Shown in pieces: positions 55,388 to 63,426 of a stretch of 64,000 bases of DNA. How positions within the stretch are numbered: position 1 is the stretch's first letter; every line of letters starts with the position of its first letter. The position numbers were made by a program, and so were the translations under genes. The notes under the pieces are model-generated. The model did no database searches, was not told the origin of the DNA, and worked only from the letters and a program-made list of their open reading frames with translations. Where the stretch lies: the NCBI RefSeq assembly GCF_016863255.1, contig NZ_BOON01000005.1, positions 62,001 to 126,000 of the forward strand, in the 5' to 3' direction. The stretch comes from Planosporangium mesophilum. GTDB taxonomy: Bacteria > Actinomycetota > Actinomycetes > Mycobacteriales > Micromonosporaceae.

Positions 55388-56686
55388 TTGACCAGATCGG
55401 CGGACCAGCAGCGACGCCTCGAGACCCGGGTCAGGTTTCGCGACATCGGCCAGGTCCTCGACGAGCGGGCGATCACGACGGTGTTCCAGCCGCTGGTGCA
55501 CCTCGACACCTACGAGACCGTCGGGTTCGAGGCGCTCAGCCGCGGTCCCGTCGGTTCGCCCTGGTACGAGCCGTCCGCGCTGTTCCCCGCGGCGCAGGCG
55601 GCCGGCCGGCTGGCCGAGTTGGACTGGATGTGCCGGGTACTCGCCTACCAGCAGGCCCTGCGCGCCGACCTCGACCAGTCCATCGCCCTGTTCGTCAACA
55701 CCGAACCCCTCGCTCTGCGTACCGAATGCCCAGCCGACCTCGCCCCGTGGCTGGAGACCGCCCGCCGTCGGCTGCGCGTGGTCACCGAGATGACCGAACG
55801 CGCGGTGGCCGCCGACCCGTCCGCGCTGCTGACCGCGGCGGCGACGGCCCGCTCCAGCGGCTGGGGGGTCGCCTTCGACGACGTCGGAGCCAACCCCGCC
55901 TCCCTCGCGCTGATGCCGTTCGTACACCCCGACGTGGTCAAGCTCGACATGCACCTGGTGCACCACCCGCACCGCCCAGAGGTGGCGCGCGTCGTCAACG
56001 CGGTCGTCGCTTACGCCGAACGCACCGGCGCAACGATCCTGGCCGAGGGCATCGAGACCGAAGAACACCTGGCCACAGCCCGCAGCATGGGTGCGCGGGT
56101 AGGACAGGGATGGTACTTCGGCCGGGCCCAACGCCTGCGGCAGCCCCCGCCGCCGCCGCGCGATCCGCTGGCCTTCGTACCGGCGCCGGAGACGGCCGCG
56201 CCGGCGAGCCGGGCCGAGGCCCGTACCCCGTTCGAGATCGTCTCCGCCCGGCGCCCCACCAGCCTGTCGACCAAGCGCATGCTGCTGCCGATCAGCCAGT
56301 ACCTGGAGGCCAAGGCGACCGACCGGACCGAACCACCGGTACTGCTGAGCTGCTTTCAAGAAGGCCGCCACCTAACCCCGGCCACGGTACGCCGCTATAC
56401 CGACATAGCCGACACAGCCGCGCTCGTCGCGGTGCTCGCCACCGACGTGGACGAAGAGCCGATCCAGGGGGTACGCGGGGCGCAGCTCACGTACGACGAC
56501 CCGCTCCGTGGCGAGTGGAACGTGATCGTGGTCGGTCCGCACTTCACCGGCGCTCTGGTCGCACGCGATCTGGGCGACAGCGGACCGGAGATGGCGCGCC
56601 GGTTCGAGTACGCGCTCACCTATGACCGGGGGCTGGTACTCGCGGCGGCGCGGTCGCTCCTGCACTGGGTCGTCCGAACCGATTGA
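55388..56686 (+). CDS. EAL-DICT c-di-GMP phosphodiesterase-type protein
   Basis: A 432-residue soluble protein. EAL domain about 20-255 with an intact GFEALSRGP near 47-55, and DDVGANPASL in place of DDFGxG, EGIETEEHL and QGWYFGRAQ. The C-terminal DICT domain (about 290-425) with LSTKRMLLPISQYLE, LLSCFQEGRHL and RFEYALTYDRGLVLAAARSLL is often fused to c-di-GMP and two-component proteins. A TTG at 55388 is the start given, 11 bases beyond a TATAAG hexamer (55372-55377), as for a leaderless transcript. No ribosome site is seen. Variation in the metal motif leaves catalytic activity open. Confidence 0.85.
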   Translation: MTRSADQQRRLETRVRFRDIGQVLDERAITTVFQPLVHLDTYETVGFEALSRGPVGSPWYEPSALFPAAQAAGRLAELDWMCRVLAYQQALRADLDQSIALFVNTEPLALRTECPADLAPWLETARRRLRVVTEMTERAVAADPSALLTAAATARSSGWGVAFDDVGANPASLALMPFVHPDVVKLDMHLVHHPHRPEVARVVNAVVAYAERTGATILAEGIETEEHLATARSMGARVGQGWYFGRAQRLRQPPPPPRDPLAFVPAPETAAPASRAEARTPFEIVSARRPTSLSTKRMLLPISQYLEAKATDRTEPPVLLSCFQEGRHLTPATVRRYTDIADTAALVAVLATDVDEEPIQGVRGAQLTYDDPLRGEWNVIVVGPHFTGALVARDLGDSGPEMARRFEYALTYDRGLVLAAARSLLHWVVRTD

Positions 56687-57032
56687 CATCGGCCGGACAG
56701 GTTCGTTCCGAACGAATCTTCGGGTGGACGAGAGTCCGCCATGCGGTTACCTGTGTGGAATGTCTCATTCCTCTATATTCTTCACAGTGGTCAGAACGGG
56801 GATTGGTCGACCACTGACCGGCCGCACCTCGATGACCAGCAACAACTCGGACCATCATCCCGAGTGGACGATCGTCATCGAGATCTCCCGAGTCACTTTT
56901 GTAACGCTGTGCCATGCACCAAGAACCAGACGTGATCACGACTTTCCCCTAAGTAGGGGACTCACCTCGTGCATCGGACACCGCGTACTTCCGGTACGCT
57001 CAAGATCACGTTAAGTTGGTTTAGCCCGCTCG
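56687..57032. other. Intergenic region upstream of the c-di-AMP riboswitch
   Basis: About 345 bases without a credible gene. It holds a near-perfect palindrome TTCGTTC-C-GAACGAA at about 56702-56716, and the promoter for the riboswitch transcript should lie in its second half, which is AT-richer. Confidence 0.5.
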
Positions 57033-57232
57033 GCAATCCGTCGCCCAACCCGGGTGACGACGAGCCGGCACCGCCGAATCGCATGACCCGTCGCCGTACC
57101 CGCGGCGCGCGGGAGTGAACCGGGGAACCAATCGACGGCGCTCACGCGCTGTCACGGGGTGAATCCGCAGCACCGTGCGGTAGGGCCACCTTCTTCCGGC
57201 CCGAACCCGTCAGCTAACTCGGTAGGCGGTCA
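57033..57232 (+). promoter_or_regulatory. c-di-AMP riboswitch (ydaO/yuaA class)
   Basis: The leader of the NlpC/P60 gene carries conserved segments of the ydaO class: GGGGTGAATCC near 57157, GGGAGTGAACCGGGGAACC near 57110-57128, and the hallmark CCCGAACCCGTCAGCTAAC followed by TCGGTAGGC (about 57200-57229). In actinobacteria this riboswitch controls wall hydrolases and is turned off by c-di-AMP. Outer limits are approximate. A segment 57186-57197 can pair with 57233-57244, which overlaps the ribosome site region of the gene. Confidence 0.88.
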
Positions 57233-57248
57233 GGAAGAAGGGTGCTTT

Positions 57249-58208
57249 GTGCCTGCAATACCACGACTGCTGCGTGCCATCCTTCTGGGCGCGGCTGCGG
57301 TAGCCGTCCTCGCTCCCGCGACGGCCGCTAGCGCTGACCCCTCCCCCAGCGACGTGCAGCAGCAGATCGACCAGTCCTCCAGTGCCCTCGAGAAGATCGT
57401 CGAGCAGTACAACGGGGTCGGCGAGAAGCTCAAGGCGACCCAGGCCGCCGCCGACGATCTCAACGCGAAGATGGCGCCGCTGCAGTCGCAGCTCGACACG
57501 GCGTACGCCAGCGTCGGCCAGATCGCGGCAACCGCCTACAAGGGCGGCGCCGCGAAGCCGATGGCCCTGCTGCTGTCGGACGGCTCGCCCGAGAGCCTGC
57601 TCGGCCAGCTCACCTCGCTCAACCACCTCGCCAGCGTGGAGCAGCGCCAGATCCAGGGCTACGCGCAGGCGAAGACGCAGTACGACGAGCAGAAGAAGAA
57701 GCTCGACGACCTGCTCAACCAGCAGCGCGCCGACCAGAAGAGCCTGGCCGACCAGAAGGCGAAGATCGAAGGCGATGTCGCCAACCTGATGGCGCTTCGC
57801 AAGAGGCTCCTCGGCTCGGCTACCGCGACCCCGCCCGCGAAGGTGGCGGCACCCAACATCGCCGGCAGCGCCGGCGCCGCGGTGCGCTTCGCCTACGGCG
57901 TCATCGGCAAGCCGTACGTGTACGCCGCGGCCGGCCCGAACGGGTACGACTGCTCCGGCCTGACCATGGCCGCCTGGAGGGCCGCCGGCAGGTCCCTGCC
58001 GCACAACGCCGAGATGCAGTGGAACCAGGTGGCCCACATCAGCTCCGGCCAACTCCAGCCGGGTGATCTCGTCTTCTACTCGGGGCTGGGACACGTCGCG
58101 ATCTACGTCGGGAACGGACAGGTGATCCACGCACCGCAACCCGGCGACTACGTGAAGCTCGCCAGCGTCAACATGATGCCGCCGTACGGGTACGGCCGGG
58201 TTCGCTGA
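57249..58208 (+). CDS. NlpC/P60 peptidoglycan hydrolase (RipA-like)
   Basis: A 319-residue secreted wall hydrolase. Signal peptide about 1-32 (ending ASADP), coiled coil about 35-200 (SSSALEKIVEQYNGVGEKLKA-type), linker, then NlpC/P60 at about 205-319 with FAYGVIGKPYVYAAAGPNGYDCSGL (nucleophile Cys), LPHNAEMQWN, PGDLVFYSGLGHVAIYVG (catalytic His) and VIHAPQPG. The domain order is that of the D-Glu-mDAP endopeptidases. GTG 57249 fits the signal peptide. Directly controlled by the c-di-AMP riboswitch upstream. Confidence 0.94.
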   Translation: MPAIPRLLRAILLGAAAVAVLAPATAASADPSPSDVQQQIDQSSSALEKIVEQYNGVGEKLKATQAAADDLNAKMAPLQSQLDTAYASVGQIAATAYKGGAAKPMALLLSDGSPESLLGQLTSLNHLASVEQRQIQGYAQAKTQYDEQKKKLDDLLNQQRADQKSLADQKAKIEGDVANLMALRKRLLGSATATPPAKVAAPNIAGSAGAAVRFAYGVIGKPYVYAAAGPNGYDCSGLTMAAWRAAGRSLPHNAEMQWNQVAHISSGQLQPGDLVFYSGLGHVAIYVGNGQVIHAPQPGDYVKLASVNMMPPYGYGRVR

Positions 58209-58216
58209 CGCGTCGC

Positions 58217-58255
58217 TGATCGCGGGAGACTGGACACACCGGTCTCCCGCGATCA
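58217..58255. terminator. GATC-type palindromic terminator
   Basis: 14-base perfect arms (58217-58230, 58242-58255) with an 11-base loop, after the NlpC/P60 gene. Its final bases overlap the ATG given for the next gene. Confidence 0.75.
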
Positions 58256-59064
58256 TGCTTTCCGGAGTGAACTGGGACCCCGCACAGTACGAACGATTCG
58301 CCGCCGAACGGGCCCGCCCGTTCCACGACCTGGTCTCACAGGTGCCGACCCCCACGCCGGAGCGCGTCGTCGACCTCGGCTGCGGCCCCGGTACGGTCAC
58401 CGCCACGCTGGCCGACCGCTGGCCGGACGCCCACGTGGAAGGCCTCGACTCCTCACCGGAAATGATCTCGAGGGCCACCCGGCTGACCCGACCCGGACGG
58501 CTGGAGTTCGGCCCCGACGACATCGCGCAGTGGCGACCGGCCCCCGGATCCGTCGACGTGATCGTCTCCAACGCCGCGCTGCAGTGGGTACCCGATCACG
58601 TGACCGCGCTGCCCGCCTGGGCCGCGTCCCTGCGCCCGGGTGGCACGCTCGCGGTACAGATACCGGTCTCGGCAGGCATCCCCGCGGCGGAGGTGTTCCG
58701 CGCCGTCAGCACCTCGCCCCGATGGGCGGACCGGCTGCGGGAGGCCACGTCGAGCGTCGGACCACGGAGCGTGAGTCCGGTACGGCCTGCCGACGAGTAC
58801 ATCGACGTCCTCGCCGGCAGCGGTCTGACCGTCAACGCCTGGCAGACGACCTACCTGCACATCCTGCCCGGTGAAGACCCGGTCCTGGAGTGGTTCGCCA
58901 GCACCGGCCTGCGGCCCTATCTTGACGCGCTCGCCGACGACCCGGCCGCGCTGGCGGGCTTCCGCGACGAGGTGGCGGAGCGACTGCGCGAGGCGTACCC
59001 GCGCCGCGAGTACGGCACGGTACTGGCGTTCCCGCGCCTGTTCCTCGTCGCCACCCGAGGCTGA
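58255..59064 (+). CDS. tam: Trans-aconitate 2-methyltransferase-like enzyme
   Basis: A 269-residue class I methyltransferase. NWDPAQYERFAAERARPFHDL (6-26) is the Tam signature, followed by SAM motif VVDLGCGPGTVTATLADRWP (near 38-57), LDSSPEMISRA, ISNAALQWVPDH and the substrate region TTYLHILPGEDPVLEWFAS. Tam esterifies trans-aconitate, a by-product that inhibits the citrate cycle. Start ATG 58255 lies within the terminator arm; GTG 58267 is an alternative that begins closer to the conserved core. The enzyme could act on another carboxylate. Confidence 0.85.
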   Translation: MLSGVNWDPAQYERFAAERARPFHDLVSQVPTPTPERVVDLGCGPGTVTATLADRWPDAHVEGLDSSPEMISRATRLTRPGRLEFGPDDIAQWRPAPGSVDVIVSNAALQWVPDHVTALPAWAASLRPGGTLAVQIPVSAGIPAAEVFRAVSTSPRWADRLREATSSVGPRSVSPVRPADEYIDVLAGSGLTVNAWQTTYLHILPGEDPVLEWFASTGLRPYLDALADDPAALAGFRDEVAERLREAYPRREYGTVLAFPRLFLVATRG

Positions 59065-59224
59065 TGCGCCGCCCACGTACGCTTGACCGATCTGCCCCTC
59101 GGCGTCACCCGCGTGCGCGCATCGGCAAGTTTGTCCACAAGCGAACATAGACACTGCGCAGCATGTCGGGGATCCGCTACCCTCGGGTGCGCCTGACATG
59201 GGGGCGTACTCGGGGAGGTGCGGC

Positions 59225-59698
59225 ATGGCGAGATTGCCGGAGGACGACGAGCCCAGGTGGCTGCGCGACTATAAGTCCATTAATGTCGATATCGACGGCT
59301 TGCACGCCTTTGCCGGAGCCGTCGACACCGCGGTGGAGCAGAACTTCCAGCCTCACACCCGGCCACTGATGGACTCATACGCGAAGGGCGTCCAGTTCGG
59401 GGCCAGCAGCAAGAGCGGCGACGTACAGGCGGCGAGGCTGAAGTACCACGACTGCCTGGTCGGGGCGACCGAGCAGCTCACCGCGTACGTCAACGCGTCG
59501 AAGATCCTCGTCGACGCCATCCGGCAGGTGGCGCAGAACTACGGCAGCTCCGACGCGCTGTCCGCGGCCCAGGCCAAGGAGGTCGAGGCCGCGCTGGGCA
59601 ACGCCGTCGTGAGCGCGCAACAGGCGCAGGCCGCCGCCGACGCAGCCGCGGCCCAGCGGCAGGCACAGGCACACCACGGGTCTGCGAGGGCGATATGA
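59225..59698 (+). CDS. WXG100-superfamily-like small helical protein
   Basis: A 157-residue helical protein. GGGGAGGTG lies before ATG 59225. Mostly alpha-helix: IDGLHAFAGAVDTAVEQNF, then repeated Ala/Gln segments (AAADAAAAQRQAQAH). No WXG motif is clear, but length, position before a second helical protein with long Pro/Gly tail, and before a mycosin, fit the type VII secretion substrate family (ESX/PPE-like). No ESX ATPase lies in the window. Confidence 0.6.
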   Translation: MARLPEDDEPRWLRDYKSINVDIDGLHAFAGAVDTAVEQNFQPHTRPLMDSYAKGVQFGASSKSGDVQAARLKYHDCLVGATEQLTAYVNASKILVDAIRQVAQNYGSSDALSAAQAKEVEAALGNAVVSAQQAQAAADAAAAQRQAQAHHGSARAI

Positions 59699-60978
59699 GC
59701 TCCGGGGACGAGAAGTACTACGGCGGCTTCTGCACCAACTGGGCCGCCTACGACCTGCCGGTCCTGTGGAACAGCATCAAGGACGAGGGCCGGCCGGAGA
59801 ACTACGAGCAGGGCACGTCCTGGCAGCGCACGTACGAACTGCTGGCGTACCACATGAGCGAGCTGCAGCGCTGCCGCGACGACCTCGCGGCGAAGTGGCC
59901 ACGAGACCAGAGCCCCGCCGCCGGAGTGTTCCTCGACTACATCGACAACCTCATGGGGTCGATGAAGCAGATGAGCGAGGACGCGCTCGCCAACTCCTCG
60001 GCCGTCACCGGCATCAGCACCGCCCTCCTCACCGCTCGTGGTGAGATCAAGAAGCTGAACGACCAGTGGCAGGAGTACGAGCACAAGGAGAAGAACCCCG
60101 ACAAGCTGCTGGGGTTCATCCCGCTGGGCGCGGACGTGCCGGACGACTGGCGCAAGGACCTCAGGAATCAGGCCGCCAAGCACATGGTGGAGGCCGATAC
60201 GCAGGTGTTCCAGCACACCAGCAAGATGGTGGTGCCGGAGGTGTACCAGGGTCCACCTTATTTCGACAGCAGCTGGACTCCGGACAGCGCCTCGGGCACA
60301 AGCTCGGCACCCGGCGGAGGTGCCGGCGGTGGTTCGCGCGTCGGTGGAGCGGGCTGGGCCCGGCCACCCGTCATTCCGCCGCCGACGATGCCGGACCCGT
60401 CCTTCGCGGAGTCGCCCACCGGCGGTGCGGCCGCTCCCGTCCTGTCCGGAGGGACGTCGGCGCCGATCGCCCCGCCCGCTCCCACCCCGCCGGCGCCTCC
60501 GATCGCCCCAGCCCCGCCGCCGGGAGTCATCACGCCCCCGCTCATGCCGTTCCCCGGCGGGCCCACATCGTCGACCGGCGGAGCCGTACCGGCCCAGCGG
60601 TCGGGCGGTTCCGCGCCGGTCCGGGCCGGCGCCGGCAGTCGCGCGGGCGGGATGGCACCCGGTGGCGTCATCGGCGGCGCCCCGCCCGCCGGTCGGCCGG
60701 CCGCGGCGGGTGGAGCACGCGCCAACCCCGTCGGTGGAGTCATCGGCGGCGGCAACGCGGCGGGCGGACCGCGAACGGCCGCAGCTGGCGGCAACGCCAT
60801 GAGCGGCGGCGCTCCGGTCGGTGGTCGCCGAGGGCCGAACGACCGCGACGGCGAGGGCAACCGTTTCGACCCGGACGACCCGTGGGCGGTGGCAGAGGGA
60901 GTGCCCGGCGTGCTCGCACCCAACCTTGAGCGGGAACAGCACGAGCCGGGCCCTGGGGTGATCGGTATCGACCGGTGA
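59695..60978 (+). CDS. PPE/WXG100-like protein with long Pro/Gly-rich tail
   Basis: A 427-residue protein. N-terminal 185 residues are helical (YDLPVLWNSIKDEGRPENY, then helices with SSAVTGISTALLTARGEIKKLND). Residues about 195-375 are Gly/Pro/Ala/Ser-rich and disordered. The C-terminal end (DRDGEGNRFDPDDPWAVAEGVPG) recurs in actinobacterial type VII-linked proteins. ATG 59695 overlaps the stop of the preceding gene, and its stop overlaps the mycosin GTG. It is the likely secreted partner or substrate of the mycosin. Confidence 0.7.
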   Translation: MSSGDEKYYGGFCTNWAAYDLPVLWNSIKDEGRPENYEQGTSWQRTYELLAYHMSELQRCRDDLAAKWPRDQSPAAGVFLDYIDNLMGSMKQMSEDALANSSAVTGISTALLTARGEIKKLNDQWQEYEHKEKNPDKLLGFIPLGADVPDDWRKDLRNQAAKHMVEADTQVFQHTSKMVVPEVYQGPPYFDSSWTPDSASGTSSAPGGGAGGGSRVGGAGWARPPVIPPPTMPDPSFAESPTGGAAAPVLSGGTSAPIAPPAPTPPAPPIAPAPPPGVITPPLMPFPGGPTSSTGGAVPAQRSGGSAPVRAGAGSRAGGMAPGGVIGGAPPAGRPAAAGGARANPVGGVIGGGNAAGGPRTAAAGGNAMSGGAPVGGRRGPNDRDGEGNRFDPDDPWAVAEGVPGVLAPNLEREQHEPGPGVIGIDR

Positions 60979-62078
60979 GGTGGAAGCGGCTGCGTGCCGC
61001 CCTCGCCCTCGCCGGCGTGGTCTCGGTCCTGCTGCCCAGCACGCCGGCGCACGCGGACGCGGTCCGGGATGCCCAGTGGCACCTCGGATTCCTCCGCATT
61101 GCCGAGGCGCACAAGTACAGCGAGGGGGAGGGCATCGTCGTTGGCCTCGTGGACACTGGTATCGACGCCAACCACCCGGATCTCGCCGGCAACGTCCTGC
61201 CCGGAATAGACCTGGTCGATCCCGGCGGTGACGGCCGGCGCGACGAGGGCCGACACGGCACCTCCATGGCCGCCCTGATCGCCGGCCATGGACACGCGGG
61301 AGGCGCCGGGGTCCTGGGCATCGCGCCCAAGGCGAAGCTGCTGCCCGCGCGATCCGGTCGGGTGGCAATCAACTTCCTAGGCAGGGAGAGCGAAGGCATC
61401 CAATGGGTGACGCAGCACGGCGCGAAGGTGATCTCGTTCTCGATCGGAGGCCCTGCTAACCGACGACTCCAACAGGCGGTGGAGCAGGCGCAGGCGGCCG
61501 ACGTCGTCATCGTGGCCGCTGTTGGCAATGTGCCGGAAGTAAAGGAGGTCGTGTATCCCGCGGCCTACCCGGGCGTCATCGCCGTCGCCGGAGTGGACCA
61601 GGCAGGCAACCACGCCGCCGTGTCGGTCACCGGCCCCGAGGTCGTCCTCTCCGCTCCGGCCGTCGACGTCGAGACCGCCGGCCTCAACGGCACGTACGGC
61701 AAGGGCACGGGCACCAGCGAGGCCACGGCCATCGTCGCGGGAGTGGTGGCGCTGGTACGGGCCAAGTACCCGCAGCTCTCGGCGCCCGAGGTGGTCCACC
61801 GCCTCACCGCCACCGCGATCGACAAGGGACCGCCCGGCCGTGACAGCGAGTACGGCTTCGGCATCGTCGACCCGGTCGCCGCCCTGACCGCCGACGTACC
61901 GCCGCTCAAGCCCAGCATCGCGCCGGTCACCGCCGCCCCGACGCCGTCCGCCAATGCCCAGCCGGAGAAGAAGCCGGTACGGACGGTCCTGATCGTCGCG
62001 ATCACCGCGATCGCCCTCGTCCTCGTCGCCGGCCTGGTCGCGACGATCACGGTTCTGAACCGGAGCCGGCGAGGCTGA
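60975..62078 (+). CDS. Mycosin-like membrane-anchored S8 serine protease
   Basis: A 367-residue subtilisin-type protease. Signal peptide about 1-27 (ALAGVVSVLLPSTPAHA), catalytic Asp60 in GLVDTGIDANHPDL, His94 in EGRHGTSMAALIAG, oxyanion-hole Asn in AAVGN, and Ser near 249 in GTGTSEATAIVAG. C-terminal membrane helix about 335-357 with a short basic tail. This order is that of MycP, which cleaves type VII substrates at the cell surface. GTG 60975 overlaps the preceding stop. Terminator follows. Confidence 0.9.
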   Translation: MRWKRLRAALALAGVVSVLLPSTPAHADAVRDAQWHLGFLRIAEAHKYSEGEGIVVGLVDTGIDANHPDLAGNVLPGIDLVDPGGDGRRDEGRHGTSMAALIAGHGHAGGAGVLGIAPKAKLLPARSGRVAINFLGRESEGIQWVTQHGAKVISFSIGGPANRRLQQAVEQAQAADVVIVAAVGNVPEVKEVVYPAAYPGVIAVAGVDQAGNHAAVSVTGPEVVLSAPAVDVETAGLNGTYGKGTGTSEATAIVAGVVALVRAKYPQLSAPEVVHRLTATAIDKGPPGRDSEYGFGIVDPVAALTADVPPLKPSIAPVTAAPTPSANAQPEKKPVRTVLIVAITAIALVLVAGLVATITVLNRSRRG

Positions 62079-62099
62079 TAGATCTTGCAGAAAAAGACG

Positions 62100-62131
62100 A
62101 AAGGGCCGGACCCTGACAGGTCCGGCCCTTT
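62100..62131 (+). terminator. Classical intrinsic terminator
   Basis: 13-base arms (62100-62112, 62119-62131) with CTGACA loop, followed by a short T-run (TTTT). It lies after the mycosin gene and before the convergent sigma factor gene. Confidence 0.88.
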
Positions 62132-62148
62132 TCCCTGTTCTAATGCTC

Positions 62149-63093
62149 TCAGGCGGCCTGCATGCCCTCCGCGCGAGCCAGCTCACGCAGCCGGCCCAGC
62201 GCCTGGATCTCGAGCTGGCGGATCCGCTCCCGCGACAGCGAGAACCGCGACGCCACCTCGGTCAGGGAGTGCTCCCGACCGTCCTCGAGACCGTACCGCG
62301 CCCGCATGATGCCGGCGGACCGGTCGTCGAGGTGGTTGAGCAGGCCCTCGATGCGCTGGCGCTCCAGGGCGGCCAGGACGAGGTCCTCCGGCGACGGAGC
62401 GTCGGAGTCCGCGACCAGGTCACCGAGGTTGGTGTCACCGTCGTCGCCGACCGGCGTGTCGAGCGACACGGTGTCCTGCGACCAGCGCTTCAGCTCGTTG
62501 ACGCGCTCCACGGGTACGCCCAGAGCGGCAGCCAGCTGCTCCGGCTCCGGCTCGTTGCCGTGCTCACGGGTGAGCTGACGCGCCACGCTGCGCATCCGGT
62601 TGACGTCCTCCACCAGGTGCACCGGCAGTCGCACGGTGCGCTCCTGCTGGGCGATCGCCCGGCTGATCGCCTGACGGATCCACCACGTGGCGTACGTCGA
62701 GAACTTGTACCCGCGTACGTAGTCGAACTTCTCCACCGCCCGGACCAGTCCGGTGTTGCCCTCCTGGATCAGGTCGAGCATCGGCATGCCGGACCGGACG
62801 TACCGGCGGGCAATCGACACGACCAGCCGCAGGTTGGCCCGAATGAACTGATCCTTGGCACGCTCGCCCTCTGCTACCAGGCGCTCCAGCTCGTCCCGAG
62901 TAGCGTCGCCGTCGCGCGGCCCCTCGGTCCCGAGCAGGTGCTCCGCGTAGAGCCCCGCCTCGACAGACTTGGCGAGTACGACCTCCTGCGCGGCGTCGAG
63001 GAGCGGCGTCTTGGAGATCTCGTGCAGATATACGCCGACCAGGTCGCGCTCTTCGGCGACCTCGCTCGTCCGCATCGCCGTCATCTTCTCCAC
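62149..63093 (-). CDS. RNA polymerase sigma factor, group 2 (HrdB/SigB type)
   Basis: A 314-residue sigma-70-family factor. Region 1.2 VYLHEISKTPLLDAAQE, 2.1-2.2 FIRANLRLVVSIARRYVRSGMPMLDLIQEGNTGL, 2.3-2.4 KFSTYATWWIRQAISRAI, 3 and region 4.2 SLTEVASRFSLSRERIRQLEIQALGRLRELA. Without the acidic N-terminal extension of the primary factor it is a group 2 factor like HrdD or SigB. GTG 63093 is seven bases after GGGGGAGGG. Its promoter lies in the 330 bases upstream. Confidence 0.93.
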   Translation of the reverse strand: MEKMTAMRTSEVAEERDLVGVYLHEISKTPLLDAAQEVVLAKSVEAGLYAEHLLGTEGPRDGDATRDELERLVAEGERAKDQFIRANLRLVVSIARRYVRSGMPMLDLIQEGNTGLVRAVEKFDYVRGYKFSTYATWWIRQAISRAIAQQERTVRLPVHLVEDVNRMRSVARQLTREHGNEPEPEQLAAALGVPVERVNELKRWSQDTVSLDTPVGDDGDTNLGDLVADSDAPSPEDLVLAALERQRIEGLLNHLDDRSAGIMRARYGLEDGREHSLTEVASRFSLSRERIRQLEIQALGRLRELARAEGMQAA

Positions 63094-63426
63094 TTCGGGC
63101 CCTCCCCCGTCGTCTTATCGCGTTCCCGCACTGTCCGCTCTCAAACCGGACACCCCCCGGGTACTGCCCCTCTCACAACAGACCAGGACGCCGGTTGATT
63201 CCGATTTACCCTCCGCTGCGGGTACCGACCGCTGAGATGTACACCACTTACCCAAACGGACGGGGAGCTGCACAGGTTCAGTTGGCCAAAAAGAGTTCGT
63301 GATGGCCGGGCGGATGGATGCCTGTAGTACAGGGATCACTTCGTCCGCGTAACCGGCACTCTGAGGACAACGCTCAAGACGCTAGGAGCATTCCCCCGAG
63401 ACGGGATCAAAACCGGCAGGTGGAGA
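63094..63426. other. Sigma-factor promoter region
   Basis: About 333 bases without a gene. It should contain the sigma-factor promoter; a GTTTGGGTAA stretch on the minus strand is present near 63250, but promoter assignment is uncertain. Confidence 0.4.

Noticed and set aside
56702-56716. TTCGTTC-C-GAACGAA palindrome as a LexA box
   Set aside because: It resembles but does not match the actinobacterial SOS box (TCGAAC-N4-GTTCGA), and no damage-response gene is next to it.
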